Shown in pieces: positions 49,796 to 57,459 of a DNA stretch of 64,000 bases. A program made the translations under genes and the position numbers. A model generated the notes under the pieces. The model was not told where the DNA came from. It worked only from the letters and a program-made list of their open reading frames with translations, and searched no databases. Source of the DNA: Rhodococcus sp. RD6.2 (GTDB lineage: Bacteria > Actinomycetota > Actinomycetes > Mycobacteriales > Mycobacteriaceae); assembly GCF_001040705.1 (NCBI RefSeq), contig NZ_CVQP01000006.1, positions 53,760 to 117,759 of the forward strand, in the 5' to 3' direction. The number at the start of each line of letters is the position of its first letter. Within the stretch, counting starts at the first letter, position 1.

Positions 49796-50030
49796 TCGAC
49801 TCTCCTCGCGCCAGCGGCGCGCTCGACGGGATGTGTCCGCAGCAACTGCGGTGTGCCGTCGTACCCGAACGTCGGGTACGCGGATTCGGTCGAGCCCGGG
49901 GAGAGTCCGGGACCGCAGCGAGGATCGCACGAATTCCGTTCGCTCGCACGTCGTTCGCATGATCGACTGCGCGACCGCGATCGCCGAGCTGCGCGCCGAC
50001 GACGGCTCGGCGACGCCGTACTGTTGGATC

Positions 50031-50477
50031 GTGCACGGACTCCTGCTCGACTTCGGTGGCGTACTCGACGGGCCCGACACGGCGCCGCTGACGGATCTCG
50101 TCGCCGAACTTCGGGCGCGGGGAGTGCGGACCGCCGTGCTCAGCAACGATCCGGGTGGTCCCGGCGCGGCCTCGCTACGGAACCTCGGTGGTGGGCGCGT
50201 GGTGGACGAGGTCGTCCTGTCGGGCGACGTGGGGCTCGCCAAGCCGGACCCCCGCGTCTACCGATACTCCGCGCGCCTGCTCGGATTGGAGCCGGGGGAG
50301 TGTGTGTTCGTCGACGACCTTCGGGTGAATGTGCGTGGCGCGGTCGCCGTCGGGATGGTTGGCGTCCATCATGTGGGTGTGACCGCCACCGTCGGCGAAC
50401 TGCGGATACTGTTCGATGCCGAGGACGTCGGGAGCGCCGGGACCACCCGGAACGCACGACGCGGGCACGGGGAATGA
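50031..50477 (+). CDS. HAD-superfamily hydrolase, compact
   Basis: The 148-residue protein has HAD motif I LLLDFGGVLDGP at residues 4-15 (nucleophile Asp and general acid Asp), motif II VLSNDPG, the conserved Lys of motif III in GLAKPDPRVY, and motif IV FVDDLRVNVRGA. There is almost no cap domain, so it is a small-substrate or protein phosphatase or a degenerate member. GTG at 50031 follows TACTGT (50019-50024) by six nucleotides. An ATG at 49959 would add 24 residues unrelated to the fold. The 235-nt spacer before it, divergent from the Rv3235-like gene, shows nothing else. Confidence 0.82.
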   Translation: MHGLLLDFGGVLDGPDTAPLTDLVAELRARGVRTAVLSNDPGGPGAASLRNLGGGRVVDEVVLSGDVGLAKPDPRVYRYSARLLGLEPGECVFVDDLRVNVRGAVAVGMVGVHHVGVTATVGELRILFDAEDVGSAGTTRNARRGHGE

Positions 50478-50489
50478 CGGGGGCGGGCA

Positions 50490-51905
50490 GTGGACAGCAG
50501 GCTCACGACGCAGGACGCGTCCTTCTACTTCCTGGAGGCGGGAAGCACTCCGATGCACCTCGGGTCGCTCGCGATTCTGCGAGCCCCCGACAGCGGGTTG
50601 GACTACGAGGACCTGCTCACACACGTCGAGCGCAGGCTCTCGCTGGTCCCGCGGTATCGGCAGCGGGTGCGCGAGGTGGTGTTGGGATTGGCGAGGCCGG
50701 TGTGGGTCGACGACCGCGACTTCGACATCACCTATCACGTGCGGCGGTCGGCCCTGCCGAAGCCGGGTTCGGACGAGCAACTGCACGATCTGGTCGCACG
50801 CCTGACGTCACGCCCGCTCGACCGCAGTCGTCCGCTGTGGGAGATGTATCTGGTCGAGGGGTTGGCGGACGATCGCGTCGCGATCTTCACCAAGTCGCAT
50901 TCGGCTCTGGTGGACGGCCTACGTGCACTGGAGATCGGGCAGGTGCTGTTCGACGAGTGCGACAACCCGCGTCAGGTGCCGGACGAGTTGTGGATGCCGG
51001 GCCGGGAGCCGCGGGAGTCCGAGTTGGTGATGGGTGCACTGGCCGAGATGATCGCCAGGCCCGCGGAAGGTGTTGCCACCATCAGGCATCTGGTCGGGGA
51101 CGTCGTCGGGACGGCGACGAGTGCGGTCGGCAACGCCGCGGCACTGGTCCGGACGGCGGCAACGACGGCCCCCTCGACGCCGCTGAACGCCACCATTTCC
51201 CGCAACCGCCGGTTCGCGACCGCGAAGACGTCGCTCGAGGACTATCGGACCGTGCGTTCGAAATTCCACTGCTCCGTGAACGACGTGGTTCTGACGGTGT
51301 TGACGGGTGCCCTGCGCAACTGGCTGCTCTCGCGTGGTGAGCCGGTGACCGCGTTCTCGACGGTGCGGGCGATGGTGCCGATCGCGGTACACGTGTCGGA
51401 CGCGGACGTTGACGCGGCGGAGGATCCCGATGCGGTGCCCCAGAACTTCGACCGGCGGGCGTCGTCGCTGCTGATCGACCTTCCCGTGGGCGAGCCGAAT
51501 CCGGTGGTCCGGCTGTCCCACATCGCGCACGCGACGGAGGCGCACAGCAGGCAGAACCACACGATGACGGCGCAGACGCTGGTGCAGGTGTCGGGGACGG
51601 CTCCGCCGACGCTGCACGCCGTCGGGCTGAGGTTGGCGGCAGGACTTTCGCAGCGGATGTTCAACGTGATGATCACGAACGCTCCGGGGCCGCAGGCGCC
51701 GTTGTGCCTGGGCTCGGCGCAGCTGCTCGAGACGTACCCGGTCTCCCCACTGATCCGGAACCAGGCGTTGAGCATCGGCCTGACGTCGTACGACGGTCAC
51801 GTCTACTACGGTTTGAACGGTGACCGGGATGCGATGTCCGATGTCGACGTCATCACCGGTCTGCTGTACGAAGCGCTCGACGAGTTGTTGGAAGCCTGCC
51901 GGTAA
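50490..51905 (+). CDS. Wax ester synthase/diacylglycerol acyltransferase family protein with altered HHxxxDG motif
   Basis: The 471-residue protein has the WS/DGAT layout: SRLTTQDASFYFLEAGSTPMHLGSLAIL at the start, RPLWEMYLVEGL, the acyltransferase site, a central linker, NDVVLTVLTGALRNWL, and LPVG and ITNAPGPQAPLCLG, with SIGLTSYDGHVYYGLNGD at the end. Active enzymes have HHxxxDG; here the segment reads SHSALVDG, so the second, catalytic His is Ser. Either the enzyme is inactive or it uses another base. Such proteins make triacylglycerol or wax esters for storage. The mycobacterial counterpart region contains Rv3233c-Rv3234c (tgs3), from memory. Confidence 0.87.
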   Translation: MDSRLTTQDASFYFLEAGSTPMHLGSLAILRAPDSGLDYEDLLTHVERRLSLVPRYRQRVREVVLGLARPVWVDDRDFDITYHVRRSALPKPGSDEQLHDLVARLTSRPLDRSRPLWEMYLVEGLADDRVAIFTKSHSALVDGLRALEIGQVLFDECDNPRQVPDELWMPGREPRESELVMGALAEMIARPAEGVATIRHLVGDVVGTATSAVGNAAALVRTAATTAPSTPLNATISRNRRFATAKTSLEDYRTVRSKFHCSVNDVVLTVLTGALRNWLLSRGEPVTAFSTVRAMVPIAVHVSDADVDAAEDPDAVPQNFDRRASSLLIDLPVGEPNPVVRLSHIAHATEAHSRQNHTMTAQTLVQVSGTAPPTLHAVGLRLAAGLSQRMFNVMITNAPGPQAPLCLGSAQLLETYPVSPLIRNQALSIGLTSYDGHVYYGLNGDRDAMSDVDVITGLLYEALDELLEACR

Positions 51906-51914
51906 GGGGAGTAC

Positions 51915-52433
51915 ATGAGGGTCTACGTGCCCGCGACGATCGCGATGCTTCAGCGGCTGGTCGCCGAGGAGGAGTTGGACCCGGTGAGCCGGACCGCGTT
52001 CGCGGTGACTCCCGCGTTGCGGGAGGCGTATGCGTCCGGCGACGACGAGGAACTCGCCGAAGTCGCGATGAGCGAGGCGGCGCGCGCCTCGCTGCGTCTG
52101 CTCGCGGGCGAGGTTGGCGACGTCGAGCCGGGCGCGACCGCGCAGGTGCGCTTTCGGCGTGCGGTGATCGCCGCCGACGTCGACGAGGTGAAGGTGCGGT
52201 CGGATCTGGACGACGCTGTCGTGCGGTTGGGAGCGCCTCTCGCGTTGTCGTCGGTGGCGTCGGTGCACGTCGACCTGTCGGAGGCGGAGTCGGCGATCGA
52301 GCGAGCGGTCGGGATCGTGGATGCCGCCGATCTCGGCGACGCCGACGCCGAGTTCGTTCTCGGTGACGCGGAGGATCACGAACTGGCCTGGTACGCGACC
52401 CAGGAACTGCCGTTTCTGCTCGACCTGCTCTGA
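51915..52433 (+). CDS. DUF6912-family protein
   Basis: The 172-residue acidic soluble protein starts MRVYVPATIAMLQRLVAEEELDPVSRTAFAVTPALREAY and ends with EDHELAWYATQELPFLLDLL. It is the conserved actinobacterial family found next to the desaturase reductase gene (Rv3231c, from memory), with no assigned function. There is no signal peptide or membrane helix. A GGGGAG site lies before the ATG. It is 9 nt from the wax-synthase-like gene and probably co-transcribed with it. Confidence 0.8.
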   Translation: MRVYVPATIAMLQRLVAEEELDPVSRTAFAVTPALREAYASGDDEELAEVAMSEAARASLRLLAGEVGDVEPGATAQVRFRRAVIAADVDEVKVRSDLDDAVVRLGAPLALSSVASVHVDLSEAESAIERAVGIVDAADLGDADAEFVLGDAEDHELAWYATQELPFLLDLL

Positions 52434-52470
52434 CCCTCGCAGGGACTGCGTGACAGTATGCGCGGTCTGC

Positions 52471-52498
52471 GGGTAACCTACGGGCCCGTAGCTTCAGC
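52471..52498 (+). promoter_or_regulatory. Candidate operator in front of the desaturase reductase gene
   Basis: GTAACCTACGGG and CCGTAGCTT form an overlapping inverted repeat whose centre, CTACGGGCCCGTAG (52478-52491), is a perfect 14-nt palindrome. The same GTAACCTACGGG...CCGTA...CTT pattern occurs at 55026-55053 before the second desaturase gene. A shared repressor, most likely of the TetR type, is inferred. Confidence 0.55.
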
Positions 52499-52515
52499 GA
52501 TTGGACGGGATTTCG

Positions 52516-53631
52516 ATGGGTGTGAGGAAGTGGCTCGAGGCGCCGGCAGCGGACGTGTCGGCACCGCGACGGCCGAGTGTCAACATGCTGCGCGGGGCGG
52601 TGACCCGGGTGACCACTCCACTGTTGCCGGACGACTTCCTGCACCTGGCGAATCCGCTGTGGTCCGCGCGAGAGCTGCGCGGCAAGGTCGTCGAGGTCCG
52701 CACGGAGACCTCGGACTCGGCGACGCTCGTCATCAAGCCCGGATGGGGCTTCAACTTCGACTACCAGCCCGGTCAGTACATCGGCATCGGCATCCTCGTC
52801 GACGGGCGGTTCCACTGGCGGTCGTACTCGCTCACGTCGCCACCGAGCCGTGACCGCAAGCTGATCACCATCGCGGTCAAGGCGATGCCGGAAGGCCGGC
52901 TGTCGAGCCACCTCATCAACGGTGTTCCCGCCGGAACCGTGGTCCGGCTCGCGGCGCCGCAGGGCAACTTCTCGCTGCCGGAGCCCCCGCCGGCGAAGAT
53001 CCTGTTCCTCACCGCGGGCAGTGGCATCACTCCCGTGATGGCGATGCTCCGCTCGATGGTGCGACGCGGCACCCTGCCCGACGTCGTGCACGTGCACTCC
53101 GCTCCTACCGAGCAGGACGTCATGTTCGGCGACGAGCTGCTCGCGCTGCACGACGCCCACCCGGATTTCGTGTCGCACGTCCAGCACACCCGCAGTGGTG
53201 GCCGGTTCAAGCTCGCCGACCTCGACGAACTCTTCCCGGACTGGCGTGAGCGGCAGACCTGGGCCTGCGGCCCGATCGAGATGCTCGACGAGGTCGAGAA
53301 GAAGTGGTCCGAAGAGGGCCTCGTCGATCAGCTGCACACCGAGCGATTCACGATCTCCCGTGCCGATATGTCCGGGCAGGGCGGCACCGTCACGTTTGCG
53401 AAGTCGGGGCGGTCGGTAGAACTGGACGGCGCGACGACGGTGCTCGAAGCCGGCGAGAACCTCGGGGTGCAGATGCCGTTCGGGTGCCGCATGGGTATCT
53501 GCCAGACGTGCGTGGCGCCTCTCGTGTCGGGACACGTGCGGGACCTGCGGTCGGGCCGCGAGCACGGTGAGGGTGAGCGTGTGCAGACGTGCATCTCGGT
53601 GGCGGCGGGGGACTGCACGATCGACCTGTAG
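52516..53631 (+). CDS. NAD(P)H:ferredoxin-type oxidoreductase, electron donor to acyl-CoA desaturase
   Basis: The 371-residue protein joins an FAD/NAD(P)H reductase module and a C-terminal plant-type [2Fe-2S] domain. It has the flavin motif [10 protein letters not shown] near residue 113, the NAD(P)H site [18 protein letters not shown] and [14 protein letters not shown]. The cluster ligands are in [15 protein letters not shown] and, further on, QTCIS. In mycobacteria the homologue Rv3230c supplies electrons to the stearoyl-CoA delta-9 desaturase DesA3. ATG at 52516 is chosen over a TTG five codons earlier. Two desaturase genes follow. Confidence 0.92.
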   Translation: MGVRKWLEAPAADVSAPRRPSVNMLRGAVTRVTTPLLPDDFLHLANPLWSARELRGKVVEVRTETSDSATLVIKPGWGFNFDYQPGQYIGIGILVDGRFHWRSYSLTSPPSRDRKLITIAVKAMPEGRLSSHLINGVPAGTVVRLAAPQGNFSLPEPPPAKILFLTAGSGITPVMAMLRSMVRRGTLPDVVHVHSAPTEQDVMFGDELLALHDAHPDFVSHVQHTRSGGRFKLADLDELFPDWRERQTWACGPIEMLDEVEKKWSEEGLVDQLHTERFTISRADMSGQGGTVTFAKSGRSVELDGATTVLEAGENLGVQMPFGCRMGICQTCVAPLVSGHVRDLRSGREHGEGERVQTCISVAAGDCTIDL

Positions 53632-53752
53632 CTGGGTGCAGGCGTTCGGGGTCCCGCCCCGCCACGCCCGGCCGAAACGTCCTCTACCCTTGATTCACGA
53701 GCCGCGGTGCCTCCGACGGTGACTGACGATCACATCTCGACGGAAGGCCCCG

Positions 53753-54988
53753 ATGGCCATCACGGACATCACTGAATTCGCACACCTCACCGACTCCGAC
53801 ATCGACGAACTCGGGCGGGAACTGGACAGGATCCGCCGGGACGTCGAGGAGTCCCGGGGTCAGTCCGACGCCCGGTACATCCACAACGTGATCCGCCTGC
53901 AACGCGCACTGGAGATCGGTGGGCGGGCGTTGCTGTTCGGTAGCCGCTACCGTCCCGCGTGGTTGGCGGGAACCGGAATGCTCGCCGTCGCGAAGATCGT
54001 CGAGAACATGGAGCTCGGGCACAACATCGTGCACGGGCAGTGGGACTGGATGAACGACCCGGAGATCCACTCGACCACCTGGGAGTGGGATCAGACGGGT
54101 CCGTCGTCGCAGTGGAAGCGTGCGCACAACTATTCGCACCACACGTACACGAACGTCGTCGGGATGGACGAGGACGTCCAGTTCGGCATCATCCGGATCA
54201 CACGGGACATTCCGTGGCGTCCGATCAACCTTGCCCAGCCGTTCGCGAACATCCTGCTCGCCACCACGTTCGAGTGGGGCATCGCGCTGCACGACTGGAA
54301 GGTCACCCAGAAGGCCGAACGTGCCCGCGGTGCAACGGATATCGACTACCTCCGTCGTGAGTTCGTGCGCAAGGCGACACGGCAGGTCGTCAAGGACTTC
54401 GTGCTCTTCCCCGCACTCACCGGTCCGGCGTGGCGCTCGACGTTGACCGCGAATGTGGCGGCGAACGTGATCCGGAACGTGTGGGCGCACGCGGTGATCT
54501 TCTGCGGGCACTTCCCCGACGGCGCGGAGAAGTTCACCGTCGAGGAGCACGAGAGCGAGACGAAGGCGCAGTGGTACCTGCGGCAGATGCTCGGCAGCGC
54601 GAACATCTCCGGTGGCCGCGTCATGGACTTCATGAGCGGCAATCTCAGTTACCAGATCGAGCACCACCTGTTCCCGGACCTGCCCAGCAACCGGTTGCGG
54701 GAGGTGTCGCTGCGCGTGCGGGCACTGTGCGACAAGTACGACCTGCCGTACACGACGGGCCCGCTCAGCCGGCAGTACCTGCTGTCGATGCGGACGGTGA
54801 TGAAGCTGTCGCTGCCCGATCGCTTCCTGAAGGCGACGTCGGACGATGCGCCCGAGACGTCCTCGGAGCGCAAGTTCCGGGTGCTCTCGCGGATCGGGCA
54901 GGGCGTCGCGGCTGCGGGCACCGCCGATTCGGTGTCGGGCGGTCGGGTCGGGCTCCGGTCGGCTCTGCGGTCCTTGCGGAACCGCTGA
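53753..54988 (+). CDS. Membrane fatty-acid (acyl-CoA) desaturase, first of a tandem pair
   Basis: The 411-residue di-iron desaturase has the three histidine boxes: GHNIVH at residues 89-94, HNYSHH at 125-130, and QIEHH at 301-305, the order of the acyl-CoA/acyl-lipid desaturase family. Hydrophobic segments at about 65-100 and 230-255 are interrupted as usual in this group. It is similar to DesA3 of mycobacteria. A TACCCT box lies about 70 nt upstream, so it may have its own promoter as well as read-through from the reductase gene. It is highly similar in sequence to the next gene. Confidence 0.92.
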   Translation: MAITDITEFAHLTDSDIDELGRELDRIRRDVEESRGQSDARYIHNVIRLQRALEIGGRALLFGSRYRPAWLAGTGMLAVAKIVENMELGHNIVHGQWDWMNDPEIHSTTWEWDQTGPSSQWKRAHNYSHHTYTNVVGMDEDVQFGIIRITRDIPWRPINLAQPFANILLATTFEWGIALHDWKVTQKAERARGATDIDYLRREFVRKATRQVVKDFVLFPALTGPAWRSTLTANVAANVIRNVWAHAVIFCGHFPDGAEKFTVEEHESETKAQWYLRQMLGSANISGGRVMDFMSGNLSYQIEHHLFPDLPSNRLREVSLRVRALCDKYDLPYTTGPLSRQYLLSMRTVMKLSLPDRFLKATSDDAPETSSERKFRVLSRIGQGVAAAGTADSVSGGRVGLRSALRSLRNR

Positions 54989-54996
54989 CGCCGGGG

Positions 54997-55020
54997 GTGC
55001 TGTGATTCGAATCACAGCAC
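54997..55020 (+). promoter_or_regulatory. 24-nt perfect palindrome containing a CRP/GlxR-type site
   Basis: GTGCTGTGATTC is followed directly by its reverse complement, with no loop. The centre, TGTGA-TTCGAA-TCACA (55001-55016), is an exact match to the TGTGA-N6-TCACA consensus of cAMP-binding CRP/GlxR regulators of actinomycetes. It starts eight nucleotides after the first desaturase stop and lies about 80 nt upstream of the second desaturase. It could also act as a terminator, but a loopless stem favours an operator. Confidence 0.6.
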
Positions 55021-55025
55021 AATCT

Positions 55026-55053
55026 CCGTAACCTACGGGGCCGTAACTTACGG
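55026..55053 (+). promoter_or_regulatory. Tandem 13-nt palindromes before the second desaturase
   Basis: CCGTAACCTACGG (55026-55038) and CCGTAACTTACGG (55041-55053) are separated by GG, giving a direct repeat of 15-nt period. The second is a perfect 13-nt palindrome. A TAGGGT box follows at 55054-55059, so the repeats cover the region just upstream of a -10 element, where a repressor would block the polymerase. The pattern matches the site at 52471-52498. Confidence 0.6.
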
Positions 55054-55094
55054 TAGGGTAGCCCGGTCAATGGAAGTTCTGCACCGGGAGAACG

Positions 55095-56336
55095 ATGGCT
55101 ATTTCGGACGTCAAGGAGTACGCGCACCTCACCGAGGCCGATGTCGAGGCCCTCGGTCGAGAGTTGGATGCGATTCGCCGGGACATCGAAGCGTCTCGGG
55201 GCGAACGCGACGCCAAGTACCTACGCAACACGATCCGGCTGCAGCGGTCCCTCGAGGTCGGCGGCCGCGCGGTCCTCTTCGGTAGCCGCAAGCGCCCGCT
55301 CTGGCTGCTCGGTGCGGGCATGCTCGGGGTCGCGAAGATCATCGAGAACATGGAGCTCGGGCACAACGTGATGCACGGGCAGTGGGACTGGATGAACGAT
55401 CCCGAAGTGCACTCCGCGAGCTGGGAGTGGGACGTGGTCGGGCCTTCCGCGCACTGGAAGCAGACCCACAACTATCTGCACCACAAGTACACCAACATCC
55501 TCGGCATGGACGACGACGTGGGATACGGCCTGCTGCGCGTCACCCGCGACCAGCGGTGGAAGCCGTTCAACGCGGGCAATCTCGTCTACAACACCCTGCT
55601 CGCACTGTTCTTCGAGTTCGGCATCGCCGCGCAGCACGTCGAGCTCGGCAAGGTGGCGAAGGGTCGCGACGACCGTGAGGACACCAAGCGCAAGCTGCGT
55701 GAGGTCGGCGACAAGGTGGGCAAGCAGCTCCTCAAGGACTACGTCGTGTTCCCGGCGCTCACCGGTAAGGCGTGGAAGTCCACGATGTCGGCGAACTTCA
55801 CCGCCAACGTCATCCGGAACGTGTGGACCAATGCGGTCATCTTCTGCGGACACTTCCCGGACGGTGCCGAGAAGTTCACGAAGGCCGACGTCGACACCGA
55901 GACGCAAGCCCAGTGGTACCTGCGGCAGATGCTCGGCAGCGCGAACATCTCCGGCGGCAAGGTCATGGACTTCATGACCGGCAACCTCAGCTACCAGATC
56001 GAGCACCACATCTTCCCGGACCTGCCGTCGAACCGGTACGCCGAGATCGCGGTGCGGGTGCGGGAGCTGTGCGACAAGTACGACCTGCCGTACACCACCG
56101 GTCCGTTCCTCGTGCAGTACGGAAAGTCGTGGCGCACCATCGCCAAGCTGTCGTTGCCGAACAAGTACCTGCGCGACACGGTCGACGATGCACCGGAGAC
56201 GGCGTCCGAGCACAAGTGGGCCGGCCAGGAGGCAGTCCTCAGCATCGATCCGGCGACCGGTCGGGCTCGCGGCTTACAGACCGCGATCCGGGAGTCGAAG
56301 AAGCGCAAGGGTCTGCGCAAGCTGCTCGCCCGCTAG
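55095..56336 (+). CDS. Membrane fatty-acid (acyl-CoA) desaturase, second of a tandem pair
   Basis: The 413-residue protein is a close paralogue of the preceding desaturase, with the same histidine boxes (GHNVMH at 89-94, HNYLHH at 125-130, QIEHH near 306) and nearly the same N-terminal half. It differs mostly around residues 180-215 and in the basic C-terminus (KKRKGLRKLLAR). It has its own promoter region with a CRP-type site and tandem palindromes, so the two enzymes are probably regulated differently. It would introduce double bonds into fatty acyl-CoA, using the upstream reductase. ATG at 55095 has a GGGAGAACG site. Confidence 0.92.
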   Translation: MAISDVKEYAHLTEADVEALGRELDAIRRDIEASRGERDAKYLRNTIRLQRSLEVGGRAVLFGSRKRPLWLLGAGMLGVAKIIENMELGHNVMHGQWDWMNDPEVHSASWEWDVVGPSAHWKQTHNYLHHKYTNILGMDDDVGYGLLRVTRDQRWKPFNAGNLVYNTLLALFFEFGIAAQHVELGKVAKGRDDREDTKRKLREVGDKVGKQLLKDYVVFPALTGKAWKSTMSANFTANVIRNVWTNAVIFCGHFPDGAEKFTKADVDTETQAQWYLRQMLGSANISGGKVMDFMTGNLSYQIEHHIFPDLPSNRYAEIAVRVRELCDKYDLPYTTGPFLVQYGKSWRTIAKLSLPNKYLRDTVDDAPETASEHKWAGQEAVLSIDPATGRARGLQTAIRESKKRKGLRKLLAR

Positions 56337-56380
56337 GTACCGGGACGCTGGTAGCAGGCATGTCGGCTTGAACTGAAGAC

Positions 56381-56432
56381 AACCTCGGGTTGGGATGTGA
56401 TTTGTCGAAGGTTCACATCCCAACCCGAGGTT
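56381..56432 (+). terminator. Terminator of the second desaturase
   Basis: A perfect 20-bp stem, AACCTCGGGTTGGGATGTGA (56381-56400) with its reverse complement (56413-56432), has a 12-nt loop. It starts 45 nt after the stop codon. The stretch 56433-56565 after it holds no gene that I can support. Confidence 0.85.
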
Positions 56433-56565
56433 CTCGTGTCCCATCGAAATGCCCGCACCATTCCCAGGGGAATGCTCGTCGTCGAGCGCTACCGAGTCGG
56501 CTGGCCCAAGGCTCATATGGCATCCGACAGAAGCTCATCCGCCCGCACGGCGCGTGGTAGATCGG

Positions 56566-56609
56566 CAAGCGGCGGCTCCCCGTCCGGTCAGGGTGGGGGC
56601 CGCCGCTTG
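56566..56609 (-). terminator. Terminator downstream of the 48-residue small gene
   Basis: CAAGCGGCGGC (56566-56576) pairs with 56599-56609, and the inner TCCCC/GGGGG pairs add about five more. It lies about 60 nt beyond the stop of the small minus-strand gene. Its GGCGGCTCCCC core is shared with the hairpin at 57018-57056. Confidence 0.65.
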
Positions 56610-56671
56610 TCGTCGGTCGATCAGCAGCCGTTCGGCCCCGCGGAGCGGGTTCTGGTGCCGGTGCTGCGGAC

Positions 56672-56818
56672 CTATGAGCCGTTCAGGGCTCCGAGCCCCA
56701 TCCGGGCCGTGTCCAAGCCGAGCTCCACAACCTCGCCGGCCAGGTCGAAGGCGCCGTAGATCACGCCTCCGATCTGGTTCACCAGTCCGAATGCTCCCGA
56801 TCCCAAACCATGGTTCAT
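56672..56818 (-). CDS. Small 48-residue hydrophobic peptide, possible channel-forming or mycoloylated cell-envelope protein
   Basis: The frame encodes 48 residues beginning MNHGLGSGAFGLVNQIGG and continuing VIYGAFDLAGEVVELGLDTA and RMGLGALNGS. It has no signal peptide or cysteine and is rich in Gly, Ala and Leu. Four acidic residues (Asp25, Glu29, Glu32, Asp36) spaced three or four apart would form one face of an amphipathic helix. A GAAGGG ribosome-binding site lies in front of the ATG, and a strong hairpin follows. Size and composition resemble the PorA/PorH peptides of Corynebacterium, which are secreted without signal peptides and form mycomembrane channels. I recognise no specific family. 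Confidence 0.6.
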   Translation of the reverse strand: MNHGLGSGAFGLVNQIGGVIYGAFDLAGEVVELGLDTARMGLGALNGS

Positions 56819-57017
56819 CTGTGAATCCCTTCAATTGTGGACGCTGCGGTCTCCCGAGCGCGCTCGATCATATGCACAGATTTCGCGATTCACAGGCGAT
56901 TCGGTCTCGTTCACGCCGTCGCTGATTCGGGTACCTGCCAATGTGATTGAGTCCGGTTGTTGTCGTCGGCGGCAGCCTCAAGGCCGTCGCAGGAATGTTG
57001 ACCGGCTCCCCATGCGA

Positions 57018-57056
57018 GCGGCGGCTCCCCGCCCGGGCAGGGTGGGGAGCCGCCGC
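57018..57056 (-). terminator. Hairpin downstream of the possible third small gene
   Basis: GCGGCGGCTCCCC (57018-57030) pairs perfectly with GGGGAGCCGCCGC (57044-57056) around a 13-nt loop. It starts 14 nt after the stop of the short frame at 57070 when read on the minus strand. Confidence 0.7.
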
Positions 57057-57069
57057 ACGCATGAGTTGA

Positions 57070-57147
57070 TCAGTAATCGTCCTCGGAGCCGACGGCGTTC
57101 GATGCCAGGTCGACGCTCGAGCTGAACCCGTAGACGAAGAGATACAA
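57070..57147 (-). pseudogene. Possible remnant or very short gene of the small-peptide cluster
   Basis: The frame ends ...LYLFVYGFSSSVDLASNAVGSEDDY and is followed at once by a terminator-like hairpin, as its neighbours are. Only a TTG at 57147 (25 residues) is available as a start, with no ribosome-binding site; in-frame codons further upstream have no ATG or GTG until inside the neighbouring hairpin. The patterned end (VYGF, SSSVDLAS) recalls the other two peptides. It may be a decayed copy, or a gene with an unusual start. Low confidence. Confidence 0.3.
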
Positions 57148-57248
57148 AAGTGTCGATCTTGTTACTCGCTGCCGGGATCCGCGCGACGAGGACGCGTCGC
57201 GGCTGGCGCACACTGTTGTTCCGCACGTCCTGAGTGCCGCAGGGCGTG

Positions 57249-57283
57249 GACGTTGGGCCCCGCCGACGGCAGGGCCCAACGTC
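57249..57283 (-). terminator. Terminator downstream of the 34-residue small gene
   Basis: GACGTTGGGCCC (57249-57260) pairs perfectly with GGGCCCAACGTC (57272-57283) around an 11-nt loop. It begins nine nucleotides after the stop of the small gene at 57292. Confidence 0.8.
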
Positions 57284-57291
57284 AACCCAGG

Positions 57292-57396
57292 TCAGGAACC
57301 GGCGATGGACGAACCGAGGTCCATCAGGGTTGCCAGGATGGACTTGACATCACCGAAGATGGACGAGCCCGCACCGAGGATCTGCTCCACACTCAT
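57292..57396 (-). CDS. Small 34-residue amphipathic peptide, possible cell-envelope peptide
   Basis: The frame encodes 34 residues: MSVEQILGAGSSIFGDVKSI followed by LATLMDLGSSIAGS. It has an excellent AAGGAG ribosome-binding site six nucleotides before the ATG and a strong terminator nine nucleotides after the stop, so it is very probably a real gene although far below normal cut-offs. The sequence is amphipathic with a GSSI motif repeated at residues 10-13 and 28-31. There is no signal peptide, cysteine or positive tail. It could be a porin-like, mycoloylated or toxin-like peptide. Its upstream region contains a palindrome at 57460-57473. Confidence 0.65.
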   Translation of the reverse strand: MSVEQILGAGSSIFGDVKSILATLMDLGSSIAGS

Positions 57397-57459
57397 CTGA
57401 ACTCCTTGCGTCGTGACCGGGCGACCGAGGGGCCGCTTTTCTGTCGTGACTTTCGTGAG

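Noticed and set aside
56433-57060. Plus-strand frames of 60-158 codons after the second desaturase
   Set aside because: They are Arg-, Ser- and Pro-rich with no ribosome-binding site and run through the hairpins; the minus-strand micro-genes explain the region better.
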